Source: Deltaproteobacteria bacterium (GTDB lineage Bacteria > Desulfobacterota > Desulfomonilia > UBA1062). Taken from it: a stretch of DNA of 34,355 nt. Within the stretch, counting starts at the first letter, position 1; every line of letters begins with the position of its first letter. The notes below the pieces were generated by a model that saw only the letters and a list, made by a program, of their open reading frames with translations, did not search any database and was not told the DNA's origin. Below, one piece after another: positions 26,184 through 33,296 of the stretch. The stretch lies in assembly GCA_017992605.1 (NCBI GenBank), contig JAGOOG010000021.1, positions 1 through 34,355 of the forward strand, read 5' to 3'. The translations under genes were made by a program, and so were the position numbers.

Positions 26184-26267
26184 TTGGGGTCGGAGTCGAT
26201 TTTCTTCACGTACGGTTCCCTCGATCACCCGAACAGGGCCGAAGAGCATCGCAGCGCCTTCGGCGCT
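26182..26267 (+). repeat. Bipartite repeat element, copy 2
   Basis: The core repeat (26182-26203) begins on the stop codon of the cyclase gene. About 47 bases later comes the palindrome AGCGCC-TTC-GGCGCT (26253-26267) inside a 16-base segment identical to copy 1 at 20609-20624. Core and palindrome are in the same order and at similar spacing in both copies. Confidence 0.75.
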
Positions 26268-26269
26268 GG

Positions 26270-26326
26270 CCTGCCTGATCGATGCACCTCGTCGAAAAAC
26301 CTGTCGAGATGCATCAATCAGACAGG
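26270..26326 (-). repeat. Long 22-bp inverted repeat
   Basis: Arms 26270-26291 and 26305-26326 are complementary over 22 positions except three, with a 13-base loop. All three differences are C on the left arm where the other arm predicts T, so minus-strand RNA could pair fully with three G-U wobbles while plus-strand RNA could not. Confidence 0.6.
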
Positions 26327-26388
26327 TCAATGTTCTCATTATCATTGACTCTTCTCATTATTGCCGATACACATTTTTCAGGCAGAGC

Positions 26389-27255
26389 ATGAGTATGGCG
26401 AATAAGGGATCATCGAAGCAGAGCATGGAAAACCGGCTTGCCCTCGGCATGTGCCAGATCAGCCAGGGCTACGACATCGAGGCGAACATCGACAGGGCCT
26501 GCGCACTGCTCGGCCGCGCCGCTGAGATGGGGGCGAAGATAGCCTGCTTGCCCGAGATGTTCACCACCCCGTACGAACCGATGTCGATCCGCAAGGCTGC
26601 GCCGTACAGCGAGTCGGCCCTCGGGAGGCTCCAGGACCTTGCCAGGGACAGGGGCATGTTCATCGTCGCAGGATCCATGCCCTGGCCTTCCGGGCAGAAG
26701 CGCCTCTTCAACCGGGCTCTCGTGATCGATCCCTCGGGCGCGGTCGTCCACCGTCACGACAAGATCCACCTCTTCGACTGCACGCCGCCCGGCGGGCCGA
26801 AGGTGGTGGAGTCGGACACCATCGTGCCCGGCGACACCCTGGGGGATTTCGCAACGCCGTGGGGGAAGGCGGCGGTCATCGTCTGCTACGACATACGATT
26901 CACCCCGCTGACGCAGATCCTGGCGGACAGGGATGTCAGGCTCCTCTTCGTGCCGGCGGCGTTCGCCCATGCCACCGGGAAGGCCCACTGGGAGATGCTC
27001 GTGAGGCTCAGGGCCGTCGAGCTCCAGGCCTTTGTCGCCGGGGTGCAGCCCGCGAACAACCCGCAGCTCGGCTACGTGCCCTGGGGTCATTCCATCGTGG
27101 CCTCCCCCTGGGGCGATGTCCTCGTGGACGCCGGCATGGAAGAGACCGTGGAGGTCGTTCAGATCGATACCGGCGAAGTGGACGCCATCAGAACCAGGTT
27201 TCCCCTGCGCGCACACCGTAGGGACGACCTCTACGAGACGCGCTGGAAGGGTTGA
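26389..27255 (+). CDS. Carbon-nitrogen hydrolase, omega-amidase-like
   Basis: The 288-residue nitrilase-superfamily enzyme shows the Glu-Lys-Cys triad: Glu in ACLPEMFTTPY (about 56), Lys in RHDKIHLFDC (about 125), and Cys in VIVCYDIRF (about 166). These motifs and length match NIT2/YafV-type omega-amidases, which hydrolyse alpha-ketoglutaramate or alpha-ketosuccinamate. The N-terminus is uncertain: ATG 26389 gives 12 extra residues before a second ATG at 26425, and neither has a strong ribosome site. It is three bases from the MlaF-like gene and is probably co-expressed. Confidence 0.88.
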   Translation: MSMANKGSSKQSMENRLALGMCQISQGYDIEANIDRACALLGRAAEMGAKIACLPEMFTTPYEPMSIRKAAPYSESALGRLQDLARDRGMFIVAGSMPWPSGQKRLFNRALVIDPSGAVVHRHDKIHLFDCTPPGGPKVVESDTIVPGDTLGDFATPWGKAAVIVCYDIRFTPLTQILADRDVRLLFVPAAFAHATGKAHWEMLVRLRAVELQAFVAGVQPANNPQLGYVPWGHSIVASPWGDVLVDAGMEETVEVVQIDTGEVDAIRTRFPLRAHRRDDLYETRWKG

Positions 27256-27258
27256 CGC

Positions 27259-28008
27259 ATGATAGAGATCCGCGGCCTCACCAAGACATTCCGGTCCCAG
27301 CGCGTCATCGACGACCTCGACCTGTCCGTCGTGGAGGGCAAGATCACCATCGTCATGGGACCCACGGGCACGGGCAAGAGCGTGCTGCTCAAGCACGTGC
27401 TGGGCCTGCTCAGGCCCGATTCGGGACAGATCCTCGTGGAAGGTCAGGACATCGTGGCTATGGGAGAGGCCGAGCTCACCGAGGTCCGCAAGAAGTACGG
27501 CGTCTGCTTCCAGGACTCGGCCCTGTTCGACTCCATGAGCGTCGGCGAGAACGTGGGGTTCCCCTTCACCATCCACACGGACCTCACCAGGGAGCAGATC
27601 GCCGCGGAGGTGTCCTCGCTGCTCCGGGAGGTCGGCCTGGCAGGCATCGAGGCCAAGATGCCCGCCCAGCTTTCCGGGGGCATGCGCAAGCGGGTGGGGC
27701 TCGCACGTGCCCTGGCGCTGAGCCCCAAGGTCCTCCTGTTCGACGAGCCCACCACCGGCCTCGACCCGGTCATGACGAGCGCCATCAACACGCTCATCAA
27801 GCAGGTCCAGACCAGAACGGGGGCCACGAGCCTGGTGATCAGCCACGACATCAAGGGGGCGTTCACGCTGGCGGACTACATGGCCCTGCTCTATGACGGC
27901 AAGATCGCGTTCTACGGGACGCCCGAGGATTTCAGGACGACCCCGGACCCGCTGGTGAGACAGTTCGTGGAGGGCAGGCTCACCGGACCCATCAACCCCA
28001 TCCAGTAG
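27259..28008 (+). CDS. ABC transporter ATPase, MlaF-like
   Basis: The 249-residue ATPase has Walker A GPTGTGKS (about 34-41), Q-loop VCFQDSALFDSMSVGENVGF, signature LSGGMRKRVGLARAL (about 138-152), Walker B VLLFDEPTTGLDP (about 159-171) and switch ISHD. The SGGMRKRV signature and the LFDSMSV segment are typical of MlaF, the ATPase for retrograde phospholipid transport to the inner membrane. MlaE permease and MlaD are not nearby; the upstream neighbour is an amidase instead. It may serve a permease encoded elsewhere. Confidence 0.9.
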   Translation: MIEIRGLTKTFRSQRVIDDLDLSVVEGKITIVMGPTGTGKSVLLKHVLGLLRPDSGQILVEGQDIVAMGEAELTEVRKKYGVCFQDSALFDSMSVGENVGFPFTIHTDLTREQIAAEVSSLLREVGLAGIEAKMPAQLSGGMRKRVGLARALALSPKVLLFDEPTTGLDPVMTSAINTLIKQVQTRTGATSLVISHDIKGAFTLADYMALLYDGKIAFYGTPEDFRTTPDPLVRQFVEGRLTGPINPIQ

Positions 28009-28037
28009 AGGAGCCCTCCCGGGAGAAATCGCCCCCC

Positions 28038-28496
28038 TCACGGCATGGCGAACTCGGCCTCGGGGTGCCTCACCGAAAGGACCGGGCAGGGCGACTTCTT
28101 GACGATCTTCTCCGCGGTGTGTCCGAAGAGCACGTGCTTGAGGCCGGTGCGTCCGTGGGAGCCCACCACGATGAGGTCGACCTGCTCGGTGCGCGAGAAC
28201 TGGATGATCTCGTAGAAGGGCACACCGTGCAGGATGTAGGTGTCGCAGTGCATGTGCTCGGGGACGATGTGGCGCACCATCTCTTCGAGCTTGTTCGAGG
28301 CGCTCTGCTCGAACTCGAGGTAGAGCTGGGGGAGGATGGTGGGGCTCAGGTTGTACTCGGAGAATTCGGTGAAGTCCTGCAGGACATGGACGAGATAGAG
28401 CCTGGCCCCGAACAGCCTGTTGAGGTCCACCGCGTAGGTGAAGGCGTGCCGCGCCGGCTGACTGAAGTCCGTGGGTATGAGTATCTTGCTGATCAT
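28038..28496 (-). CDS. Universal stress protein (UspA family)
   Basis: The 152-residue protein begins MISKILIPTDFSQPARHAFT and ends with the ATP-binding signature GSHGRTGLKHVLFGHTAEKI (about 112-131), followed by PCPVLSVR. This G-x2-G-x9-G pattern marks the ATP-binding class of Usp proteins, cytosolic homodimers induced by stress. It stands alone, convergent with the MlaF-like gene and divergent from the lipoprotein gene. No strong ribosome site precedes ATG 28496. Confidence 0.95.
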   Translation of the reverse strand: MISKILIPTDFSQPARHAFTYAVDLNRLFGARLYLVHVLQDFTEFSEYNLSPTILPQLYLEFEQSASNKLEEMVRHIVPEHMHCDTYILHGVPFYEIIQFSRTEQVDLIVVGSHGRTGLKHVLFGHTAEKIVKKSPCPVLSVRHPEAEFAMP

Positions 28497-28583
28497 TTGT
28501 CTTAAGAAATTAATCCGCTCCGGCCTCTTGTCAATATGGCCCTTCTTGCCATTCTCTCCTCAACCCTGTATATGAGGCCACAG

Positions 28584-29153
28584 ATGAAGCGTTGTGTCTG
28601 GGTCGCCCTGAGTCTGGTCCTGTTGGCCGGCTGCGCCCACCTGGAGGTGCCCCGGCAGGAGATCTACCCCTTCCGGGCCGAGTTCACGGCCAGCGGAAAG
28701 GTCCGGGGCGAGGACCTCGCGCTGCGGGGTGCCGTTCTCCTCACCTCCCCGGAGAGCGGCGTCATTCAGACCTACGGTCCCGGCGGGGTGGCGGCGGGCA
28801 CCATCGACATAAACGACCGGCAGCTCCAAGTCCGGGACATGTGGGGCAGGCCCGGGCACGTCGTTGAGCTGCCCCTGAGCGGCATCGTCGGCCTGGTCGC
28901 AGGCGACATGCCCCGCAGCACCTATCTGTACAAGGCGATGACCGAGGGCGGCACGAAGGTGGTGTACCCCTGGGGTCTGCTGTTCGTCGACGAGGCCGTC
29001 CTGCCCAGGAGGCTGCACGTCCCGGGAGACAAGGACCTTGACGTGGAGTTCACCCCCACGGGCAGGAACGTCACGCTCCACGTGCAGTACGGGGTGGATC
29101 ACCTGTGGATTTCCCTTCTGGTGAGCCAGGGGGGCAGATGGATCTCATCATGA
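28584..29153 (+). CDS. Lipoprotein, possibly LolB-like
   Basis: The 189-residue protein has a lipoprotein signal MKRCVWVALSLVLLAGCAH with lipobox LAGC (Cys17). The residue after Cys is Ala, not Asp, so outer-membrane sorting is expected. The mature part is beta-rich; FTASGKVRGEDLALRGAVLL followed by VIQTYGPGG resembles the start of LolB, the outer-membrane lipoprotein receptor, but similarity is weak. I chose ATG 28584 since GAGG lies seven bases upstream and the signal begins there. The next gene follows after 35 bases. Confidence 0.8.
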   Translation: MKRCVWVALSLVLLAGCAHLEVPRQEIYPFRAEFTASGKVRGEDLALRGAVLLTSPESGVIQTYGPGGVAAGTIDINDRQLQVRDMWGRPGHVVELPLSGIVGLVAGDMPRSTYLYKAMTEGGTKVVYPWGLLFVDEAVLPRRLHVPGDKDLDVEFTPTGRNVTLHVQYGVDHLWISLLVSQGGRWISS

Positions 29154-29188
29154 AAAGTTCGTGACAGGGAAAGGGGAAGAGACGATCC

Positions 29189-29521
29189 ATGATTACCGTC
29201 AAGTGCCCGACATGCGGCAAGAAGATGGTCTGGGACGATTTTCAGCCCGTCGACGTCAGGTGCTCCAAGTGCGGCGAGCGCATGAATGTCCACAAGGAAC
29301 TCAAGAGGAACATAGACATAAGGGAGCACGGAGAGCCCGGCGTGCGCTTCTACTGCCCGCGGTGCAAGAGCGTCATCAAGCGGAGGTGGTTCCTCAAGTG
29401 CCCGAACTGCGACTACTGGGTCTTCGGTCCCTTCGTGTTCTACGACAAGCTGGCCATTGCCCTGCTCATCGGCATGGCCTACCTGGCCTTCTCGGCCGTG
29501 TACCTCATCTACTTCCACTAG
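29189..29521 (+). CDS. Zinc-ribbon protein with C-terminal membrane helix
   Basis: The 110-residue protein has two zinc-binding pairs: CPTC (6-9) with CSKC (about 26-29), and CPRC (about 56-59) with CPNC (about 71-74). One hydrophobic helix near 87-107 anchors it to the membrane, the ribbons facing the cytosol. Such proteins are common but functionally unassigned. The second ribbon starts after a conserved VRFYCPRCKS segment. Co-transcription with the lipoprotein upstream and the release-factor-like gene downstream is likely. Confidence 0.8.
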   Translation: MITVKCPTCGKKMVWDDFQPVDVRCSKCGERMNVHKELKRNIDIREHGEPGVRFYCPRCKSVIKRRWFLKCPNCDYWVFGPFVFYDKLAIALLIGMAYLAFSAVYLIYFH

Positions 29522-29569
29522 CAGCGAAGGAGGCGGGGCGCCTTAAAAAGGTGTCGAACCGAAACCGAG

Positions 29570-29947
29570 ATGGGAGAGACCTTCATCAGCCCGGAAAAGA
29601 TCAAGGCACTTGAAGACCGTATGAGGGACCTGGGCATCAAAGATGAGGACATTGTTGAACGCTTCGTCCGGGCGCGGGGCCGCGGGGGCCAGAAGGTCAA
29701 CAAGACGTCCTCCTGCGTGCATATCCTGCACGGGCCGACCGGCATCGAGGTGAAGTGCCAGGAGACGCGCTCCCGGGAGGCGAACAGGTTTTTTGCCCGG
29801 AGGATCCTGGCCGACAAGGTCGAGTCCCTCGTCTCGCCAGGTGGCTCGTCGAAGGACCAGGAGATCGCCAGGGCGAGAAAACAGAAAAAGAAGCGCGCAC
29901 GGCGTGCGAGGGACAAGGCGGTGGCCCCGGTGGCTCACCCGGGGTGA
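29570..29947 (+). CDS. GGQ-domain peptide chain release factor-like protein
   Basis: The 125-residue protein contains only the peptidyl-tRNA hydrolysis domain of class I release factors. RARGRGGQKVNKTSS (about 35-49) holds the GGQ motif, and GIEVKCQETRSREANR follows. The basic C-terminal tail (KQKKKRARRARDK) resembles those of ArfB and mitochondrial mtRF-R, which enter stalled ribosomes and release the nascent chain without reading a codon. A role in ribosome rescue is thus likely. No codon-recognition domain is present. The ribosome binding site is weak. Confidence 0.85.
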   Translation: MGETFISPEKIKALEDRMRDLGIKDEDIVERFVRARGRGGQKVNKTSSCVHILHGPTGIEVKCQETRSREANRFFARRILADKVESLVSPGGSSKDQEIARARKQKKKRARRARDKAVAPVAHPG

Positions 29948-30008
29948 CGACGGACATGGACAAGCCCATCGTGTGATGCTTCGACTGCATACGATGAAGA
30001 GAGGTGAC

Positions 30009-30824
30009 ATGGACACGACACAGCAGTACCTCATGGAAAACCCCCAAGAGGCGCTCAGGCTCGACGTGAAGACCGACCCCGATGCGGTGAGACGACAGGC
30101 TGCGTTGTGCGGCATCGGTCCGGGTGTGCGGGTGCTCGACGGCGGGTGCGGATCGGGCAAGACCACGTCGGTGATCCATGAGATCGTCCAGCCGGGAGGA
30201 TCCGCAGTGGGTATCGACTTCGCCGGGGACCGCATCCAATTCGCGGAGAAGCACTACGCGGGGAAACCCGGCATCGAATTTCGGTGCATGGACCTGAGAC
30301 AGCCCCTTGACGAACTCGGTGCGTTCGATTTCATCTGGATCCGCTTCGTGCTGGAATACTACCTGGAAGGTTCGGTGGACATCATCCGGAATGCCGCCAG
30401 CGCGCTGAAGCCCGATGGCAGGCTGTGCCTGCTCGACCTCGACTACAACTGCCTGACTCACTACCCCATGAAGGTCGAGATGGAAAGCATCCTCCAGAAG
30501 CTGGTCTTCAAGATGATGCAGAAGTTCAACTTCGACCCCTTCGTGGGCAGGAAGATGTATACCTACCTGTATGATCTGGGGTTTCGTGATATCGAGGTGC
30601 ATCTTCTCCCGCACCACCTCATTTACGGAGAACTGCAGCAAAGCGATGATTTCAACTGGGTCAAGAAGGTGGAGATGGCTTCAGTGAAGGCCAAGGATCT
30701 CTTCAGTGAGTATCCCGGCGGATACAGTTCCTTCTTCTCGGATTTCAAGGACATCTTCTCGAGCCCGAGGAGGTTTACCTACACGCCCCTGATAGTGGTG
30801 CACGGCAAGAAGCCCTCGCCGTGA
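30009..30824 (+). CDS. SAM-dependent methyltransferase
   Basis: The 271-residue protein has a class I methyltransferase fold. Motif I VRVLDGGCGSGKTTSVI (about 40-56), the acidic end of strand 2 AVGIDFAGDRIQFAE (about 70-84), and the motif near FRCMDL bind S-adenosylmethionine; LKPDGRLCLLDLDYN (about 134-148) is motif III. The substrate is not evident. The start ATG 30009 follows AGAGGTG closely. Its stop is followed directly by a GCCATG-CTT-CATGGC hairpin at 30825-30839. It may be expressed with the upstream release-factor gene, 61 bases away. Confidence 0.85.
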   Translation: MDTTQQYLMENPQEALRLDVKTDPDAVRRQAALCGIGPGVRVLDGGCGSGKTTSVIHEIVQPGGSAVGIDFAGDRIQFAEKHYAGKPGIEFRCMDLRQPLDELGAFDFIWIRFVLEYYLEGSVDIIRNAASALKPDGRLCLLDLDYNCLTHYPMKVEMESILQKLVFKMMQKFNFDPFVGRKMYTYLYDLGFRDIEVHLLPHHLIYGELQQSDDFNWVKKVEMASVKAKDLFSEYPGGYSSFFSDFKDIFSSPRRFTYTPLIVVHGKKPSP

Positions 30825-30839
30825 GCCATGCTTCATGGC
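30825..30839 (+). terminator. Hairpin immediately after the methyltransferase stop
   Basis: GCCATG-CTT-CATGGC is a perfect 6-bp stem with a three-base loop directly after the TGA. No T tract follows, so its termination strength is doubtful. The remaining gap to 31017 holds a possible extended -10 and a direct repeat, but no gene. Confidence 0.35.
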
Positions 30840-30974
30840 CTCAGGATCTCCGGACTCATCGCCGTGTGCCACTTGAAGGAGTGCCGCCGGAAGCCGATGC
30901 AGACTCACTGCGATGTCCATGATTCCATGTGGATTGTTCTGGTGATGTGGTGTATATAGGCCCCAGAAACGTGC

Positions 30975-31000
30975 TATGTGATAGAATCTTGATATGTGAT
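30975..31000 (+). promoter_or_regulatory. Extended -10 and direct repeat before the PilZ gene
   Basis: TG-A-TAGAAT (30979-30987) fits an extended -10. The octamer tatgtgat occurs at 30975-30982 and 30993-31000, an 18-base period, which could be an activator or repressor site. Confidence 0.3.
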
Positions 31001-31017
31001 TCCGATAGGGGCATCCG

Positions 31018-33135
31018 GTGGACAACGATGTTCATGGCATGGTAACCGCCAATGGCGTGCGTTGTGATGAGGGCTCGGCATCGACGGCCCATGGCATACA
31101 ATTCAGGAGAGCTGACCTGAAAAGCGCCTTTTTCGCGAAGAGAAAGGTCGACCGGAAACGTTTCATCAATACCCTGAATTATCACAATTTCATGGGCTTT
31201 CAGGTGTTCGCCCTCGTAAGGCACGGGCTAACTCGAGAGGAATTTCTCTTCAAGGTAGACCCAGGACCGTGCAGGGAAGATCATGTCTTCTGCTCGCTGG
31301 CAGCCAGCATCCAGGGGTCCATGGACGCCTTCGAGATCGAAGGGCTGGTCATAGACAACGGTGATTCGGTGATCCTCATGGACATCGATTCTGAGAAGAG
31401 ATCGTCCCGATCCTTCACCGCACGGTTCAAGGGGGCAGCCGCATCGTTCCAGACGCGCCATATAAAACGGCACCCGTGTTCCATGGTGGAGGCGCACATC
31501 AAATTCACAGAGGGCGCCTTTGACGGGAGCCTTCAAGAATTCCACCCCTCAGGGCTGCGCATCGCGGTGATGGAAGAATTCCGGGACAAGGTCGGCTCCC
31601 TGAGGCAGGGAGACACATCGACCATTCACCTCTTCAGAAACGGTGAGCGGGTATACTCGGGAACGGCGCAACTGGTGCGATCTGACTCGGAAAGCGGCAC
31701 CATCGTCCTGAACCCCCTCAACGTGCCGTCCAGGAAATATGATGAGAGGAAGTTCAGGAACGCAAGGCTCAACCCTGTGCCGAGCCCCCGTATCACGTTC
31801 GAGCATACGTTCACTGAAAAGAGGGTTTCCTATGACGTGGTCGATATCAATACGTCTGGGTTCTCCATTGCGGAGCGCTCCGAACAGGTGCTTCTCATAC
31901 CCGGCATGATATTCCACGACGTGGAGATCGTTTTCTCAGGCGAGTTTGCATTGAAGTGCTCGGCACAGGTGGTGTATGGCAGGAAGCAGTGGGGAGGCAT
32001 GACGAAGTACGGCTTCGTCATCACGGATATCGGCCCGGTGACGTATACCCGCCTGTTCAACCTGCTCACCCGTACCGATGACCCCCATTCCGTCGCCTCG
32101 TCCAAGGTCCCCCTCGATGCGCTCTGGGAGTTCTTCTTCCGCTCCGGCTTCATTTACCCCGACAAGTACCGTTGCATAAGCCAGTATAAGGAAACGTTCA
32201 AGGGGACCTATGAACACCTCTATCACCACTGCCCCGAGATATTCTCCAGTCTCACCTACCAGATGAATGACCAGATCTACGGTCACGTGTCGATCATCAA
32301 GGCCTATCCATCGACGTGGATGGTGCATCACCTGGCGGCCCTGCCCATGGGGAGGAAACGGACAGGACTCTTTGTCCTGCAGCAGATACTCAATTACCTC
32401 GACGGGTTCCACCGGATGCCGTCCGTCGGGATGAAGTACCTGGTATTCTACTACCGCCCGGACAACAAGTTTCCGAACCACTTCTTCGGCGGCGTCTGCC
32501 GTATCCTCAACGCCCCTCACATGTGTTCAGTGGACACGTTCGCGTACCTCACGCACCCCCTCCCTGAAGAGATCGTGGACCTGCCTGTGGGCTGGAACCT
32601 GGCCCGGTGCACCGGGGATGATCTCGCCGCGCTCCATGAGGCATATCACCGCAGTTCGCAGGGGCTCATGATCGAGGCGTTCGACCTCGAGAACGAGGAC
32701 GATACCCTCTGGGAGACCTACGGGAGACTGGGGCTGCGAAGGGAATGCAGGCCTTACGTGCTGACCAGGGACGGAGACCGGGTGGCTTTCCTTCTTGTCG
32801 ACCGGTCCGACAGGGGGTTGAATCTCTCCGACCTGCTCAACGACATAAAGATCATCGTCCCCTATCCGGACCCGCGGGTGCTGCCCTGGAAGATACTGCA
32901 GACGGCCATCGCTACGCTGGGGAAAGAATACGGCACACCCGAGGTGGTCCTGCAGGTCTTCCCGAGCGCATACCTCGAGGCGGTGGGAGTTCCCTACCCC
33001 AAGAAATATTGCATGTGGATAGCGAAGACACGGTATTTCGATCCGCACTTCGATGCAATCAAGAGGATGACCAAGTTCAAGTACCTGAAATTCATCAAGA
33101 GTCTCCTGGAATCCATGCTCGGTTTCCATAGATAA
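31018..33135 (+). CDS. PilZ-domain protein with C-terminal acyltransferase-like region
   Basis: The 705-residue protein starts at GTG 31018 (a later ATG at 31042 is possible). Residues about 243-345 form a PilZ domain: RNARLNPVP is a diverged basic N-terminal loop, and DINTSGFSI (about 276-284) is the DxSxxG-type motif that binds cyclic-di-GMP. The preceding region (40-240) looks like a second, diverged PilZ/YcgR-N-like fold. The C-terminal half (about 365-690) has patterns such as YGHVSIIKAYPSTWMVHHLA and GLFVLQQILNYL that recall GNAT-like acyltransferases. I infer a c-di-GMP-responsive protein. The diverged RxxxR means ligand binding is unproven. Confidence 0.7.
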   Translation: MDNDVHGMVTANGVRCDEGSASTAHGIQFRRADLKSAFFAKRKVDRKRFINTLNYHNFMGFQVFALVRHGLTREEFLFKVDPGPCREDHVFCSLAASIQGSMDAFEIEGLVIDNGDSVILMDIDSEKRSSRSFTARFKGAAASFQTRHIKRHPCSMVEAHIKFTEGAFDGSLQEFHPSGLRIAVMEEFRDKVGSLRQGDTSTIHLFRNGERVYSGTAQLVRSDSESGTIVLNPLNVPSRKYDERKFRNARLNPVPSPRITFEHTFTEKRVSYDVVDINTSGFSIAERSEQVLLIPGMIFHDVEIVFSGEFALKCSAQVVYGRKQWGGMTKYGFVITDIGPVTYTRLFNLLTRTDDPHSVASSKVPLDALWEFFFRSGFIYPDKYRCISQYKETFKGTYEHLYHHCPEIFSSLTYQMNDQIYGHVSIIKAYPSTWMVHHLAALPMGRKRTGLFVLQQILNYLDGFHRMPSVGMKYLVFYYRPDNKFPNHFFGGVCRILNAPHMCSVDTFAYLTHPLPEEIVDLPVGWNLARCTGDDLAALHEAYHRSSQGLMIEAFDLENEDDTLWETYGRLGLRRECRPYVLTRDGDRVAFLLVDRSDRGLNLSDLLNDIKIIVPYPDPRVLPWKILQTAIATLGKEYGTPEVVLQVFPSAYLEAVGVPYPKKYCMWIAKTRYFDPHFDAIKRMTKFKYLKFIKSLLESMLGFHR

Positions 33136-33296
33136 CCATGGCCTTACCCGGGTCCGGGTCGTTCGTGGCCGAAACGGCTCATATTCCTGCAAGAAAATGA
33201 CGATACAACTTCTGTGATACACACGGGATATCTCCATCACGATGCAATGCGCACCGGGTCGGTCGTCACCCGCACCTGCATGGGGGCAGGCGCTCT

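Noticed and set aside
26204-26220. Group II intron domain V-like end (cttcacgtacggttcc)
   Set aside because: The pairing strand of domain V and its AGC/GAAA features are absent, and no reverse transcriptase is nearby. A short chance match is more likely.
24234-26345. Long minus-strand frame opposite the adenylate cyclase gene
   Set aside because: The plus strand encodes a clear catalytic motif with normal composition; the opposite product has no recognisable domains and is explained by G/C-ending codons.
26410-28041. Long minus-strand frame across the amidase and ATPase genes
   Set aside because: It is antisense to two enzymes with intact motifs and spans their junction, so it is a compositional shadow.
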